This document shows positions 52,128 through 63,384 of a DNA stretch of 64,000 bases, in pieces. The DNA comes from Vandiemenella viatica (Eukaryota; Arthropoda; Insecta; Orthoptera; Morabidae). Below the pieces are notes generated by a model, which searched no databases, was not told the DNA's origin, and saw only the letters and a program-made list of their open reading frames with translations. Positions within the stretch are counted from its first letter, which is position 1. Each line of letters begins with the position of its first letter. The translations under genes and the position numbers were made by a program. Where the stretch lies: assembly GCA_031002005.1 (NCBI GenBank), contig JARYHS010011408.1, positions 224,047,473 through 224,111,472 on the forward strand, in the 5' to 3' direction.

Positions 52128-54098
52128 TCATATTCCTCTGGTTTTTGACGATCTCTGCTCTTGAAACTCTTCGTCATTTTCTTCATAACTTTCGGTACAC
52201 TCGCTCGTGCCTTCGCCTTTTAATACATTAAATGTTCCCGCAATAAGATTATTGTCTTCGCATCTCTCTTCACCCTCTCTATGCCATTTCTTCATTTCTG
52301 CAGATCCCTGAATTTCGTCTTTTAAATTCTCTTTTTCCTTAGTATTAAAAAATGTTTCATCTTTATCTTCCACAGTTTTACAAACATTTTCCTGCAATAA
52401 GTCTTTCATAATCTCATGCTGCGACCATTCAATCATTTCCTTTTTTCTAACATCAGGTGGATATTCTTTCTTTAAATAATTCGTAACAACTTGATGGCGG
52501 GCATCCTCGTTTGTGCTTCGCAACAAAGTTTTAGTTTCTTTGCTTTGATCCTTTTCTTTCGGTGGCCAAAGAATTGCTCGCTCCAGGTATTGATAGTCCC
52601 TTGGCTTACCCCATCTGTGACCAGATTCTCGATTCCTTTCAATATTATTTTCATAACTTTCTTGGAATCGGTCGAGTCTTTCCAGCATGTCCAAGAAATC
52701 TTCCATCTTATCCCATTGAGTAACCACCAGTTTATCTTGAACTTGCCGCGGCAGCTTTTGTAGCAATATCTCCACTTGTTCTACTTCCCCTATCTTTTGG
52801 TCCAGGTGCCGCAATTCCTTTCTCATCTCCTCGCAAAATTTCCTCATACTGCCGTCTCCTCTATAGTATCTCCTACAGTTGTAAAAATCACTCCTTACCT
52901 TGCGCTGTTTTCTCTGAGACCAGTATCTATCTCGGAACATTTTTAGGAAATCGTCATGATTAGTACACCTCTCTGTAACTTCAAAACTCCATGAAAAAGC
53001 CTCATCTCTTAATTTGCTTTGTACATAGCGGATTTTATTTGTATCCGACCACTCTATTGGCAAGGTTCGGGAATATATCTTTACAAAATCGGCGGGGTGT
53101 ACTTTTCCGCTTGGTTCAAACACAGTCTCTGGTAAAGTAATCTCACCATAACTTAGTATACGGCTCACCACGGTGTCTGGCCGCTTTTCCACTTTTTCCA
53201 GTCTTTCATTAATGTTACTCATATTCCCACATATTTGGCCTACTTCCGTCGACAAACCAGTAATTTGTCTTCCTACATTATCAGCATGTTCCGCTACGCT
53301 ATGTATTTTAATCTCACATTGCACTTGGCCTTCCAAAATAGTTTCCATCCTGCTTTCAATATCCTTCTGATGTCCTTCCATTTTCTGACTTAGTGATCCT
53401 TCTATTCTTTCAGCGATAATTTTCTCTTTTTCCTCTATACAGCGGCCTACCAAAACATTAACGTCTCGCTGTACATTTTTCTTAACTTCAAAAATATCGC
53501 TCTTAATCGTCTGTAATTTTTCTTCGGACTCCTTTTCCACCTTCTCAATTCTGTCTGACATCCTCCCCATCATCTCTTCTGCCCTCCTTTGACTACGTTC
53601 GATTTTTTCATTAAGTTCTCCTATGTCTTGTTTCAATTCTTGCCTGAATTTCTCTTGATTTTTCTCAATTCTCTGAATAACTTTTTCTTGGCTCTGATTC
53701 ATTTCTTGTTTCATTTCTCTGATAGCATTTAATAGCAATCTTAGGTCCGTATTCCCTTCTTTAGCGTACTCAGGTTGATTTGGTTTTGGCAAAACTGCAT
53801 GTCCTATTGAATTCTGCCCCCCATTCATTTCATATTTCCCATCAACCAATTCGTCATCCTCATCAATGTTGCTGAGATCATTGTTTGGAAAATAACCGGT
53901 AACCCCATCTTTAGCCCCGTTATTAATAGGACTACTACTGAAATTATTTTGCACCGAATTACTATCTCCCCGGACACCCATTTGGTTTTCATATTTCCCA
54001 TCAAAACTTACGATTCCGGAACTTACCATTTCCCCCTCTGACATATTACTATTTGTTTCTCCCAACTCACTAACCAATTTTCCACACTTATTTTCCAT
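52128..54098 (-). CDS. gag: Gag capsid protein of a Ty3/Gypsy-like retrotransposon, 656 residues, intact
   Basis: It would form the particle that packages element RNA. It has an acidic, Asn/Ser-rich N-terminus (1-115) and a long coiled coil (about 118-305) rich in E/K/Q heptads. A capsid-like domain follows at about 325-485, with the HP-x-x-F motif (KVHPADFVKIYSR), W-S-F and the FRDRYW segment. The charged C-terminus (490-656) has no CCHC zinc knuckle. The ATG at 54096-54098 lies about 290 nt inside the 5' LTR and begins MENKCGKLV. There is not one internal stop, although pol is gone and the LTRs differ by 2-3%. That may reflect selection on gag or a recent origin. The Gypsy assignment is supported by the adjacent integrase tail. 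Confidence 0.85.
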   Translation of the reverse strand: MENKCGKLVSELGETNSNMSEGEMVSSGIVSFDGKYENQMGVRGDSNSVQNNFSSSPINNGAKDGVTGYFPNNDLSNIDEDDELVDGKYEMNGGQNSIGHAVLPKPNQPEYAKEGNTDLRLLLNAIREMKQEMNQSQEKVIQRIEKNQEKFRQELKQDIGELNEKIERSQRRAEEMMGRMSDRIEKVEKESEEKLQTIKSDIFEVKKNVQRDVNVLVGRCIEEKEKIIAERIEGSLSQKMEGHQKDIESRMETILEGQVQCEIKIHSVAEHADNVGRQITGLSTEVGQICGNMSNINERLEKVEKRPDTVVSRILSYGEITLPETVFEPSGKVHPADFVKIYSRTLPIEWSDTNKIRYVQSKLRDEAFSWSFEVTERCTNHDDFLKMFRDRYWSQRKQRKVRSDFYNCRRYYRGDGSMRKFCEEMRKELRHLDQKIGEVEQVEILLQKLPRQVQDKLVVTQWDKMEDFLDMLERLDRFQESYENNIERNRESGHRWGKPRDYQYLERAILWPPKEKDQSKETKTLLRSTNEDARHQVVTNYLKKEYPPDVRKKEMIEWSQHEIMKDLLQENVCKTVEDKDETFFNTKEKENLKDEIQGSAEMKKWHREGEERCEDNNLIAGTFNVLKGEGTSECTESYEENDEEFQEQRSSKTRGI

Positions 54099-54391
54099 AA
54101 TAATTTGACATTTAAAATTTCATAATGCAAACAAACACAACGGTATTATTACTCTTAGCAGAAATTCTTTAAACCGCAATCGATATTACAAACTTACAAC
54201 TCCAATGATACAACGCTGTCCACATTCAACTCTGCAACACAATTTTTAGGAACACACAGAAAAAAAATACCAATTAACTTACAACTTTTTATCGTAACAG
54301 CTGAAAACATGTATATTATCACAGAAAAGAGACAACAAAATTCGGCGGCCTTAGATCTGGAAACAAAGCCGACACATATATAATATACAAA

Positions 54392-54741
54392 TAGCCAAAA
54401 ATGTCAAACGTTGGCCGCCTCGCCGTTGTTTAATACAGACCTTTCTCTTTGAAGAAAATTTATTCATCAGTCATTAAAAATAATTCTCCATCGGTTTCTT
54501 TTGTTCAACATTGATTTTTTTTTAATTGTACTCTCAATGTTTAAAACTTTCACAAGCTTAACAAAAAACTCAATCCAACAATTTCTTAAGCCAGTCTACT
54601 ATAACAACGAGTAAAACAAAACAAAAGATACAGTCAGAGATGTTCATAGCTTAAACCTTTGGTTTACACGGTTACCAACTTAAACATCCCACCATATTAT
54701 TTTAACTAATACTTAACTAATTCTATGGTTGTTATCTCACA
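54392..54741 (-). repeat. 5' LTR of the TR-GAG element
   Basis: Direct repeat of 50991-51339. On the minus strand it runs TGTGAGATAACAACC to AACGTTTGACA plus TTTTTGGCTA, a further 10 bp shared by both copies. The sequence just inside (TTTGTATATTATATATG) has no clear TGG primer-binding site. Confidence 0.92.
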
Positions 54742-55441
54742 AGCTACTGCTTAAGTGAAGCCGAAAGTAAGAAGTTTTTATTTATTTTTAAAGTATTTGG
54801 TCAGGTATACAGCCAGCCATCTGAATGTGTTTTTTTGTATCTTCCAGTGTGCATGTACTACACCCTCTTCATTATTACTCATTTTACAGAATAGATAACA
54901 CAGGATAGACACAACATCTACTTAATTCCACCCATGCCCAGATTCAATCCAATGACCCTTGCGTAGTGAGGCCTCCACGTTAGCCTCTAATCTATTAGGA
55001 CCGGCAGAGTAAGAAGTTATCATCTTCAGAAGAGATCTACTGAAAAATTGTTGACGGCTTCTGAATCTGCCGGATGACCCATGTTTTTAGTAGTAATTTC
55101 TTTCGGTTTGCAACTGTTTCTATAGACAGCTACTGTATGGTGAGGTGAATGCTACGAATAGTTTATTAGAAAGAGCTATGAAATTGCGCATGTGGCATGA
55201 TCATTGGTCGAAAAGCGTTCTCCAAAGGAGTAAATGATTGTGAACCGGTGGATGCGGCACATTTTTCAGTAGCACCTCTTTAAAAGAAAGACAAGCTGAA
55301 TACTGGTATCACTGAACCAGGATCAGTGGCGAATCAATTAGCATACTGGTCTTTGGTGGAATGCCAGATTACGAGCCTTGCCAGTGATTGGGATTCCATA
55401 CCAGTATCATCGAAATCATCATTTCTATTGAGGTTATGCTG
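54742..55441. other. No recognised feature
   Basis: AT-rich to balanced. A weak tRNA-like B-box at about 55389 (GGGATTCCATACC) hints at another eroded SINE, not supported enough to call. Confidence 0.3.
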
Positions 55442-55640
55442 CTAGTAATAACTGGTGCCCGAATAACCAGGAAGAAGCAGAGGACAAAAAGTAAATCGGC
55501 CATGGTAATCATTCTGAAATTCATCAGGAGTAACTAGGAAAACCATAAAAACTGAAAGCTGCATGGTCTGATAGATGTTATAACCAAGCCGTCGAAAATT
55601 CCAAGGACTAAGTTTCTGCTGATACTCCATACTAAGTAAT
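55442..55640 (-). mobile_element. Probable SINE remnant, very degenerate
   Basis: AAATCGGCCATGGTAATC, then TTCATCAGGAGTAACTAGG, then AAAACCATAAAAACTGAAAGC follow the order of the minus-strand SINE body. No head survives. Confidence 0.3.
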
Positions 55641-55911
55641 TAATATTATTCCTTATGTTTAATTCTCGCTTAGAAAATTCAATATGGCCGCCTTTGATAA
55701 TCACTTCCTTGCATAATTATATACGAATATACAGTATACGTTTATTTCAATTGCAGACTATTAAAACAAATTTAAAATCTTATGATTTGTGTGGTTAGTG
55801 ATAGTTGATCATATTCTCTCTTGTTCTATTTCTAAATGTTGCATATTCGTATTTCACTGCTGTCCTTCATCAAACGGTCTTACTGGTGTTCTTTATAATA
55901 AAAGTAGGAGT

Positions 55912-56116
55912 TGAAATGAAATCTTCATGGGTGTACCGCCGGATAGTGTTTTGAAAACACGATATTTCGACGACTTCATCAGGTGACGAGACGTCTGCAC
56001 AGATCGGCTGACCTGTGCAGACGTCTCGACACCTGATGAAGACGACGGAGCTAGTCGTCGAAATATCGTGTTTTCAAAACACTATCCGGCGGTACACCCG
56101 TGAAAACTTCATTTCA
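55912..56116. mobile_element. Fold-back element of about 205 bp with nested inverted repeats
   Basis: The arms TGAAATGAA..., then GGGTGTACCGCCGGATAG, then TGTTTTGAAAACACGATATT pair with the complement at 56050-56116. Inside them a second palindrome pairs GACGTCTGCACAG with CTGTGCAGACGTC. The right arm contains CTGATGA, a GACGAC/GTCGTC stem and GAAA. No open frame and no clear target duplication. The same GTCGTCGAAATAT block is present at the end of the Penelope-like remnant at 49.3 kb. Confidence 0.85.
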
Positions 56117-57851
56117 GGCATACGCCGGAAAGTCTTCGTTCTTACAAAGTTGGAGTTATTTTGATTGTAAGTCATTGAAAAACCTAGGTAGTTGCTACAA
56201 CCGTAGCCACAAAAATAGGGTGTTCGAACTTTACCTTTGCAAGGAACAATTGTTGGTTTTGTAAACATGTTAGTTACTTTTGTGTGGAATTAAAGTTCAC
56301 TGACAGCTGAGCTCCTTCTTTATTGAATTCTGAAGAACGTAGTGTCAAAATCAAAGGTCCATTTGTTTCAGAAACAATTCTAGGACCAACCAGTCGCATC
56401 ACCAGTATTGCCACGAAACGAGTCAAAATCGTAAAATCGACAGCTTTACTAAGATCAACTTACTTCTTCTTAATACTTATTACAGGTACTTGCAGACAAA
56501 TGCGGCTTGAACCGATCGTGCGGTGGTAATAGCATATTTTTTAGAGAACCAAATAGTTCAGTCCGACATCTAAAGTGGCTAGCTGTGTGATTTCGCACAC
56601 TGACCAAATGATTTTCTTTCCAGACCATCACTTATCCCTTTAGATGTAAAAATACTAATGAGAGTCTAAGGGCTGCCTACTTGCTGTTACGTCACTTGAC
56701 CCCGGTGCTGATACTAGTCGTGGCGTGGGCAACGACTCCTTAAGGTCGCCTACTTGTGGGTCGTTGCCCATCCGCAGTGCCGGCAACCTCGCTAACCTTT
56801 GCAGTAGAGCAGGTTGCAGCGGTTCCAGTCATCACACTGCAGTTCTACGCACCGTACAGGATTCTTCACCAGTGGTAAAGGTCACAACTTTTCAACCATG
56901 AATGAGGGTCGCTTCAACTTAGTGTTGTCGCTACTTTACCGATTCCTGATATGCTCAGAGATGCTCTTCTTAACTGATCTGTACAGTGTTATAATAAAAT
57001 AAAATGTCCGCGACGATCTCGCCAAATAATGACAGTAGCTTGCTGTATCATTTCTTCCAGCAAACGACATTTTAATTTGGATTAGTCCTTGTGGAATGTA
57101 ACATAACGAGTCAATGTACTGTGGAGCATTCAAAAGTTATGTTAAGAGCTGCCATGTAGTGAAATTGAACCAAAGTGACATTGAGTGGTATTTATGGAAA
57201 TTTCTTGGTAGGCTGCTGTATTAATACCCACAGTTCGTTGATTCCGACTACCTGAGGGCTTTGATGGGCAAGTTGCCAAGTGACCGCATGCCAGGCGTGT
57301 TCATGTCTAGAGAACGTGCTGGCCAATAAAGAAGGTGAACCTACAGCGCTCAAAAGTTCTAAACAATATGTGGTAGCGTATTGTCTTGTACGTACAAGCA
57401 TCTTTCCGAAGGGCAGCAATAACTTCTGTCAGCATAATTTCATTCTTGTATCGGTCGTTGTTAATAATTTCTAAATTGTGGCAGCGGAGACCACTAATGG
57501 CGACCGGCACCATCATAGCAGGATTTCAACTGCCATAGCTAACTCTCTAAACTTAATTCTGGAAGAAGGGATTTATTATGGTAGCTTCCAATTTATAAAG
57601 GGTCATCATTCAGTACAAATTACAGCTAAACACTTTATGCCATTTAAACACTTATTTTCCTGTAATTGCAAGCCCGTTGTTGCCTGGGATGTCGATGAAT
57701 CAATGGCAAGAAAACTGGAGCATAGGAATGCGTCCAACCAGCCCTCTCCGTCTATTCGTGGGTACAGGCAATACCTGTTCTAACGCCTCAGTGTTGTGCT
57801 GAGACTTGAATAACTGTGAATGATCCGTCATTGTTATCCGAAAGAGGAGTA
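56117..57851. other. No recognised feature
   Basis: Balanced composition around 56680-56830. No transposon ends or coding evidence were identified. The open frame at 57478-57783 is unsupported. Confidence 0.35.
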
Positions 57852-59183
57852 GTAGGGGAGACCGGGAATGGTTGGCAGAGGTTTTCGTATTTTGATTTTT
57901 ACAGCTTATTCTGTGATCACCATCCCAATTTTGAAAATATTACTGTAATCTGCCTCTATTAGGTTACATTCATGTATCTTTTTACAATCAGAATACTAAA
58001 TTGTATGACTGCAGCAGATCAGCCAACAGTGCAACTCGTGGTTGGCCAACCAACCCCACACGCTGGGTTGGTTGGCGTGCAGAATGGGGTTAGTTGGCAC
58101 TGCCTTCATCAAATGTTTGGGGGAAAAAATAGTAGTTTAGAGAGCAAAAAAAAATCAGACATGGAATTCGAGGAAATGCTTTAATTAAATAAAATAGGTT
58201 ATTGTAACGCATTTGCATATGTTTCAATTTAAAAAATATAGACTAGAAGGCAGGAAGCAAGACTGAGAGAAACTAAAACAAACAATAGACTGTAAATATT
58301 GGAATTAAATCAAATAGGTTTCATGTCGACATGGTTGGTTTGTTGATCTTCATTCATTAGTTGTGGCCCAGGAGCTTTTTCCATATTTTCATATTTGCAC
58401 CAATTTTCATCAACTTTTTTAGACCACATCAAAAATTTACCACATTTTGCCATTGTTTTAATTAGAACAAAGATGTTACGATTTCTCTTAACATCATGGG
58501 TGACCACTACCAGTTATTCTTGAGCTAAGGCTGCTTTAGCTCTTCGGCTTTTGACCTCGCCATTATATTCTTCTTGAGTGATGTTAACTGGGCTAGATAG
58601 TCCTACCTCCTGTCCACAGGGTGTCTGGAGTCTGGCTCACTCATGGTACTGTCATGTAAAAGTAGACGTTCATCAAAGCTATCATCTCTGTCAGCGTACC
58701 TCGCGGTTAGGCTCTCCTCCTCACTTGAAAACATAAAATAGATTTTGCTCTTTGCAATTAGTTTCTTCGTTTTCTCCTCTTTTAGCTAAGTGCCAACCAA
58801 CCCCAAACACAGATGGCCAACCTGCCCCAAACATGTTTTTATAACAAAGATGACAGTTGTAGCAACTACCATACTGACAATGAATGTTCTAACAATGCAA
58901 AACATAGCTCTTAGTTCAATTGTACAAATATACTACACAAGTTAAGCGTATCCTATGCAGTCTTTCGTACAGAAAATAAATAAGACAATTTAGAACAATT
59001 ACTTGATTAAATTTACGAAATTCGCCCCTCCATCCCTCACAACTATAGAACTCACACTGTTGTTTTGTTGGGAAGTAGCTGAGGCTATGAAGATCACGTG
59101 GTCAGCAGGTGACACTTCCACACACTACAGAGAAGTTGATGGCCAACCTGCCCCCTATGCCAACCAGCCCCAGTATCTCCTAC
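57852..59183. mobile_element. DNA transposon or large MITE with TTGGC-rich subterminal repeats (1.3 kb)
   Basis: GTAGGGGAGACCGGG plus AATGGTTGGCA at the left matches the complement of the right end (GTAGGAGATACTGGG plus GCTGGTTGGCA), 26 bp with five differences. Both ends carry clusters of GGTTGG, TTGGCCAACC and CCAACCCCA (58041-58100; 58790-58835; 59140-59172). A minus-strand frame at 58310-58507 is short and broken by neighbours; no transposase motif was recognised. Superfamily and target duplication are unknown. Confidence 0.7.
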
Positions 59184-60062
59184 ATTTAAGTATGCGTCGG
59201 TTCCTTACAGTCCACTCCTTTCATACGTTCTAGCGCTATGTCTCGTATCATGACAGACGTTTCGGTAAGAAAATTCAACTTCAGGGCAAATTTTGCACTT
59301 TGTAGATGCTGCGAATGTAATCGTCATCAATTTATACGCCTTTAGCTATATCTTTCAAAACTTCCCTAATCTCTTACGACTGAAATCATGTTGTAGTATA
59401 TGGTCATAGTCCACACTTCTCTTCCACATATTTGCCCTAATTCTTCACCTAAAATCCATCCAGCCTCCATCCTAAACTTATGCATTATACATTCTTATCA
59501 TTCTCTTCGCCGCATTCTGTCCCCAAATATTCCTAACCGAGATCATATGTGTTATTGAGCTTGTTCTCACAGAACATTATAACTACAAATATTTGTACCC
59601 CTTCAACTCTGTATTTTATACCCATAATGTCGGCCCCATATTATAAGATTCCGACCATTTTTTTTTCCCCTTTTGTGATATAGCTTCCTTTCTATCCTTG
59701 AACATCTCAACACCCTTTTTAAAAAGGGTTTGAAAACTAAGTATTTTTGTGAAAGCTGTTATTTCTACTGGTACTACAACTAAAAATTACTACTACCATT
59801 AGTTAAAAACATTATTCCAGGATAGTTAAGTTTGCTTGAATCCTATAAAAAGTAATTAACTATGTAAAACCTACTTTTTAATATTATTACTGCCATTAGT
59901 ACCACTACTTCTAATATTACCACAACCAATCTTAGTTAAAAGCACACTGACGACTGCGCTCCGAATGTAGAATCCTCCGGAAAAGTCTGAGTAGGGAGTT
60001 CGACCTCCTGGAATACCAAGAGCCCCACAGCGGTCACTCAGAGGACGGCCCCTCCAGAACAT
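59184..60062. other. No recognised feature
   Basis: AT-rich. A patch at 59330-59600 has a pseudo-coding look on the minus strand but no identifiable motif. Confidence 0.3.
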
Positions 60063-60323
60063 TTTTTTTTATTATTATTATTAGCTGCTTTACGTCTCTC
60101 AACAGCGAGGTCTTTAGAGACGGGAAAGGATGGGGGGCAAGGATGGGGGCAAGGAATGGGAAGGAATTCGGCCATGGCCTTTTGAAGGAAGCATCCCGGC
60201 ATTTGCTTGAAGTGATTTGGGAAACCATGGAAAACCCAAAACTGGATGCCCGGACGGGGATTCGAACCGCCGTCCTCCCGAATGCGAGGCGAGAACGCTA
60301 ACCGTTACACCGCCACGCTCGGT
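60063..60323 (-). mobile_element. tRNA-derived SINE, full-length with target-site duplication
   Basis: T-tract with (ATT)n, TTTACGTCTCTCAACAGCG, GGCCATGGCCTTTTGAAGG, GGGAAACCATGGAAAACCC, GGACGGGGATTCGAACC, and a head complement ending CACCGCCACGCTCGG. CTCCAGAACAT flanks it on both sides (60052-60062; 60324-60334). A 15-bp internal duplication (GGGGGCAAGGA) is private to this copy. Confidence 0.93.
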
Positions 60324-61624
60324 CTCCAGAACATGCAGAGGTTTCTACGAAGTTCGATGTCAGACATAGTCATAGATCTCATGTTATGTTCTCGTTGCAA
60401 GTCTAACTACCAACTCCAAAATTCACGAAATTTCTTCATTTCCACTGTTAACTGTAGGATATTAGACTACGTTATCACCATTCTCGCTAGATATATTGTG
60501 TTATCCAGCTGCTCTCCAATGTTTCTGATTTTACTCTACCTGTTTCCTTTTTAAACATTTTTTCTTGTCAAATTTCGAGGCTCTGTCAGCTGCCTCATTC
60601 GACAGGTGCCGCCACATGGAGTATGTTGACAGTGTGAGCCTCCTCACATGGGAAACACTAACTTTTGTGTTTGTCAGTGCCTTCTGAAATAATAATAAAT
60701 CGTAGATATTACTGACCGAGAGACCGCAAAGGGTGCCTCGGCCGTCTAAAAATGACAGAGTTTGAATTGATTGCGTAATGTAACCCGGTAATCCTACAGG
60801 TTTTAGGGGGGATTACGATATACGTGGAATCCGAAAACTGGTAGCTTTGTTTCACATACGCAAAACAAGCTTTACAAAGGTGAGTAGGTAATGAACCCCT
60901 CTAGATCTCACATGAAGCTCCTAACGTGGAATGAATTTGTTTGCCTCTAAACCTACTGTCTATAAGATGTTTTCCAATGTCCTATGTCAATTTTAATACA
61001 TATTTCCTTTATTAAACTCTTATTTAATGAATTTACTTGCAAGTTATTTGAATATACTCATTATAGACGTGCCTAACATTGCCGATGGCATTGCAATTTA
61101 TTACCTTTTCAGAAGGTCCTCCCTCGTTCAGCTTGGAAAATAATTGCTGACTATAGTTGTAAAATCGAATCGATTCGGACAGGCTCCATTCTGGAACAAC
61201 TGACCAAATGTCATAGAAGAATGAAGGTGACAGTTTTTAAATATTGCTGCTACAAACATTAGAAACAAGGTTGGAACTCAATTAAAGATTACAGTCCTAA
61301 GTCTACATTTCATGCATGTATGACCATTGCTTCTGTTAAAGAAGAAGCTGCTGTTTTTATAAACTAACAATACAATTCCTTCTACTAAATGACTCTCTCT
61401 TAAAACTCATAGAGATAAGCAACACGTTGTTGAGAAGTAATTGTAAACCACTGCCATCAAATCGATGTTAACAGTCCTCAACCAGTTAAAAGATTTGTTT
61501 CGGTTACTTTCTACACTCCTCAGGTTACATTTTCCCTGCTTTTTTTTAAGAACTTATAAATACAAAGAAGAGTCAGATAAAAAACTGAAGATTGATTATG
61601 ATTAAAAGGAGGGGAAAGAATTGC
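60324..61624. other. No recognised feature
   Basis: AT-rich intron without a recognised gene or element. Confidence 0.4.
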
Positions 61625-62110
61625 TTGTTGAAGACTTGAAATGTAAACACCTTGGCTTAACATTTGATAAAAAAAATCTCAACTGGGCAGGACACATTGG
61701 ACAGGTACTAGCAAAAGGTTTCAAAATCCTTCACTTGTTAGAGACAGCTATGAGGGAATGTATCAAAGAAGTAAGAGAATTTGGTTAAAAAAAACTTTGA
61801 TCAGACCATTGCTCTAATATGGTGGAGTAGTATGGGACCCACATTTTGAGCATCAAATACAGGAATTGGAGGGGGTGCATAGAAGGATTGCTAGATTTGT
61901 CTCTGTAAATTACCGCACAACACAATCAGTGACTGATATGATATAAGAGCAGAAATGGGAAGACAGGAAGAGGGTGAAGTGAGTCATGGAGGTGTACAAG
62001 GCATATATTGGCGATGAAGCGTGGAAAGATATCTGTGGAAGAATTAGGAGCATGGAAGGGAACACCTGACCGTGAAGACAAACTGGCACTCGACTTCTAG
62101 CATAAGTACC
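61625..62110 (+). mobile_element. LINE family B, thumb and C-terminal coding remnant
   Basis: It reads KHLGLTFDKKNLNWAGHIGQ, then in shifted frames segments equivalent to LIRPLL...WDPHFEHQIQELEGVHRR, RFVSVNYRTTQSVTDMI and YIGDEAWKDI. The same order occurs in the copies at 193 and 23722. Several stops. It is cut off before the FLGKGVRDW signature, so its 3' end is lost. Confidence 0.72.
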
Positions 62111-62772
62111 TCTCTTAAATGGCACCAGTTGCGCAGGAAGCTATTTGCGTGCGTCGGTAACATGTCATTCTGTTTGGGCTTTAGGGTTAGAGCAGAGCGA
62201 ATACGTGGTAGAACGCATTAATTACCGTCTGAGCAAAGCTATAGATTGGAGATATTTTTGGGTGCTGCTGTCTCACATGGAGGTCAAAATCTCTGAGAAG
62301 TTAAACAATATCTGTTGTCCTGCAGCTTGCATATACACTATATAGCTGTAGATCAGCATTCTCTTACTTGGTGTCGCTGCTGTTAATGGATCCTGGTGAG
62401 CCAGCGAAATTTAGTATAATCAAAATAATAGTACAATCTTTTTCATTTTGCTAGAAATACATTTAAACTTTATGTTTACTCATTGTAACATTTACATCTC
62501 ATACTGCCGTTATTTTCAGAAAATTCACGCTAAACTAAGCCATACCATGATAAAAATTACTCTGTTGGTGAGCTAGAAAAATTAAGCATAATATTTAATG
62601 AGCTATTATTTTAACCAGTGGTTGCCGGGACACGATGCTAGTGGGCTGGAACGAGTGTAGTATTGGTGCGCGCGCAGCGCTTAATAGTCACTCAACAGGT
62701 TCAAGACAGTCAGTTGACGGAGGATAGTGAACTCGGTTCACGACCAACTTTTGGCGTGCGAGTTCAACAAAC
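62111..62772. other. Unassigned; GC-richer leader-like stretch at 62630-62772
   Basis: GGTGCGCGCGCAGCGC and GTTGACGGAGGATAGTG precede a small open frame. It could be the 5' UTR of a gene or the 5' end of a transposon. Confidence 0.25.
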
Positions 62773-62913
62773 ATGATAACGACAAATAATAAGTCGAGTA
62801 AGCGGAGTGAAGCAGAGGCATCGAAATCTTCAGATATTCATGAAAGTGAAGACATTCTGTGGAATTTCAAGAATAAAACTTATAAGAACAAGGCCTGGAA
62901 ATGCTGCTATTAA
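62773..62913 (+). CDS. Hypothetical 46-residue ORF with weak MADF-like tail
   Basis: It starts ATG ATA ACG after AACAAAC, a fair insect context. Residues 1-25 are Ser/Lys/Glu-rich. The end reads ILWNFKNKTYKNKAWKCCY, which recalls the LW...Y+(D/N)K...AW pattern of MADF/Myb-SANT-like domains used by insect regulators and by PIF/Harbinger accessory proteins. It stops at TAA 62911-62913, far too short for the domain. It may be a 5' exon fragment, a transposon relic or chance. Confidence 0.2.
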   Translation: MITTNNKSSKRSEAEASKSSDIHESEDILWNFKNKTYKNKAWKCCY

Positions 62914-63384
62914 AAATATTGCCTCATAACGGTGTCATGTTTTTTTTTATATATTACAGCAGCTCTTCAAATTCAGTCACATTAGTCCTAAATAATTTCT
63001 GTAACTCGCTACATCTTCAATTGCAACTTTAATAAAAAATAAGTACTTGATGCACTTAAAGCTATTCTTTCTGATATCCACGTTCGGCATTTTCTTTTAT
63101 TATTCTTCATATCATTCAACGTTATAATGAACAAATCAGCTACAATATTAATTCCTTCATGTAATATGGACATATTGCAAGATGATCACAACGTTCGACT
63201 GTAGAACTGTCCTGACAGTGGACTGTATTACTAGCATGCTAGTGGACTCTCTTACCCCCACCATCGAGGCTCCAGTCTACTATTGTTCCGGTCAACTTGC
63301 ATCGTGTAAACACAGCATAAGTTTGGTATGATCAACGCAATAAATGTTTTAGCGCTCGTTTCTTTATTTTTATTTTTTTCCATT

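Larger units (their letters stand above)
50991..54741 (-). mobile_element. TR-GAG-like LTR retrotransposon: intact gag, pol deleted (3.75 kb)
   Basis: Direct LTRs of about 350 bp bound it. Inside, the minus strand has one long gag ORF, then only the tail of an integrase region before a G-rich polypurine tract (GAAATGGGGGGGCATA) next to the 3' LTR at 51339. Protease, reverse transcriptase, RNase H and most of integrase are missing. No target-site duplication was found. It would need enzymes from a full-length relative, while being able to make its own capsid protein. Confidence 0.9.

Noticed and set aside
50986..54746. Target-site duplication of the TR-GAG element
   Set aside because: Flanks (GATTT and AGCTA) do not match at any 4-6 bp register, whichever LTR end is used; either it is lost or the ends recombined.
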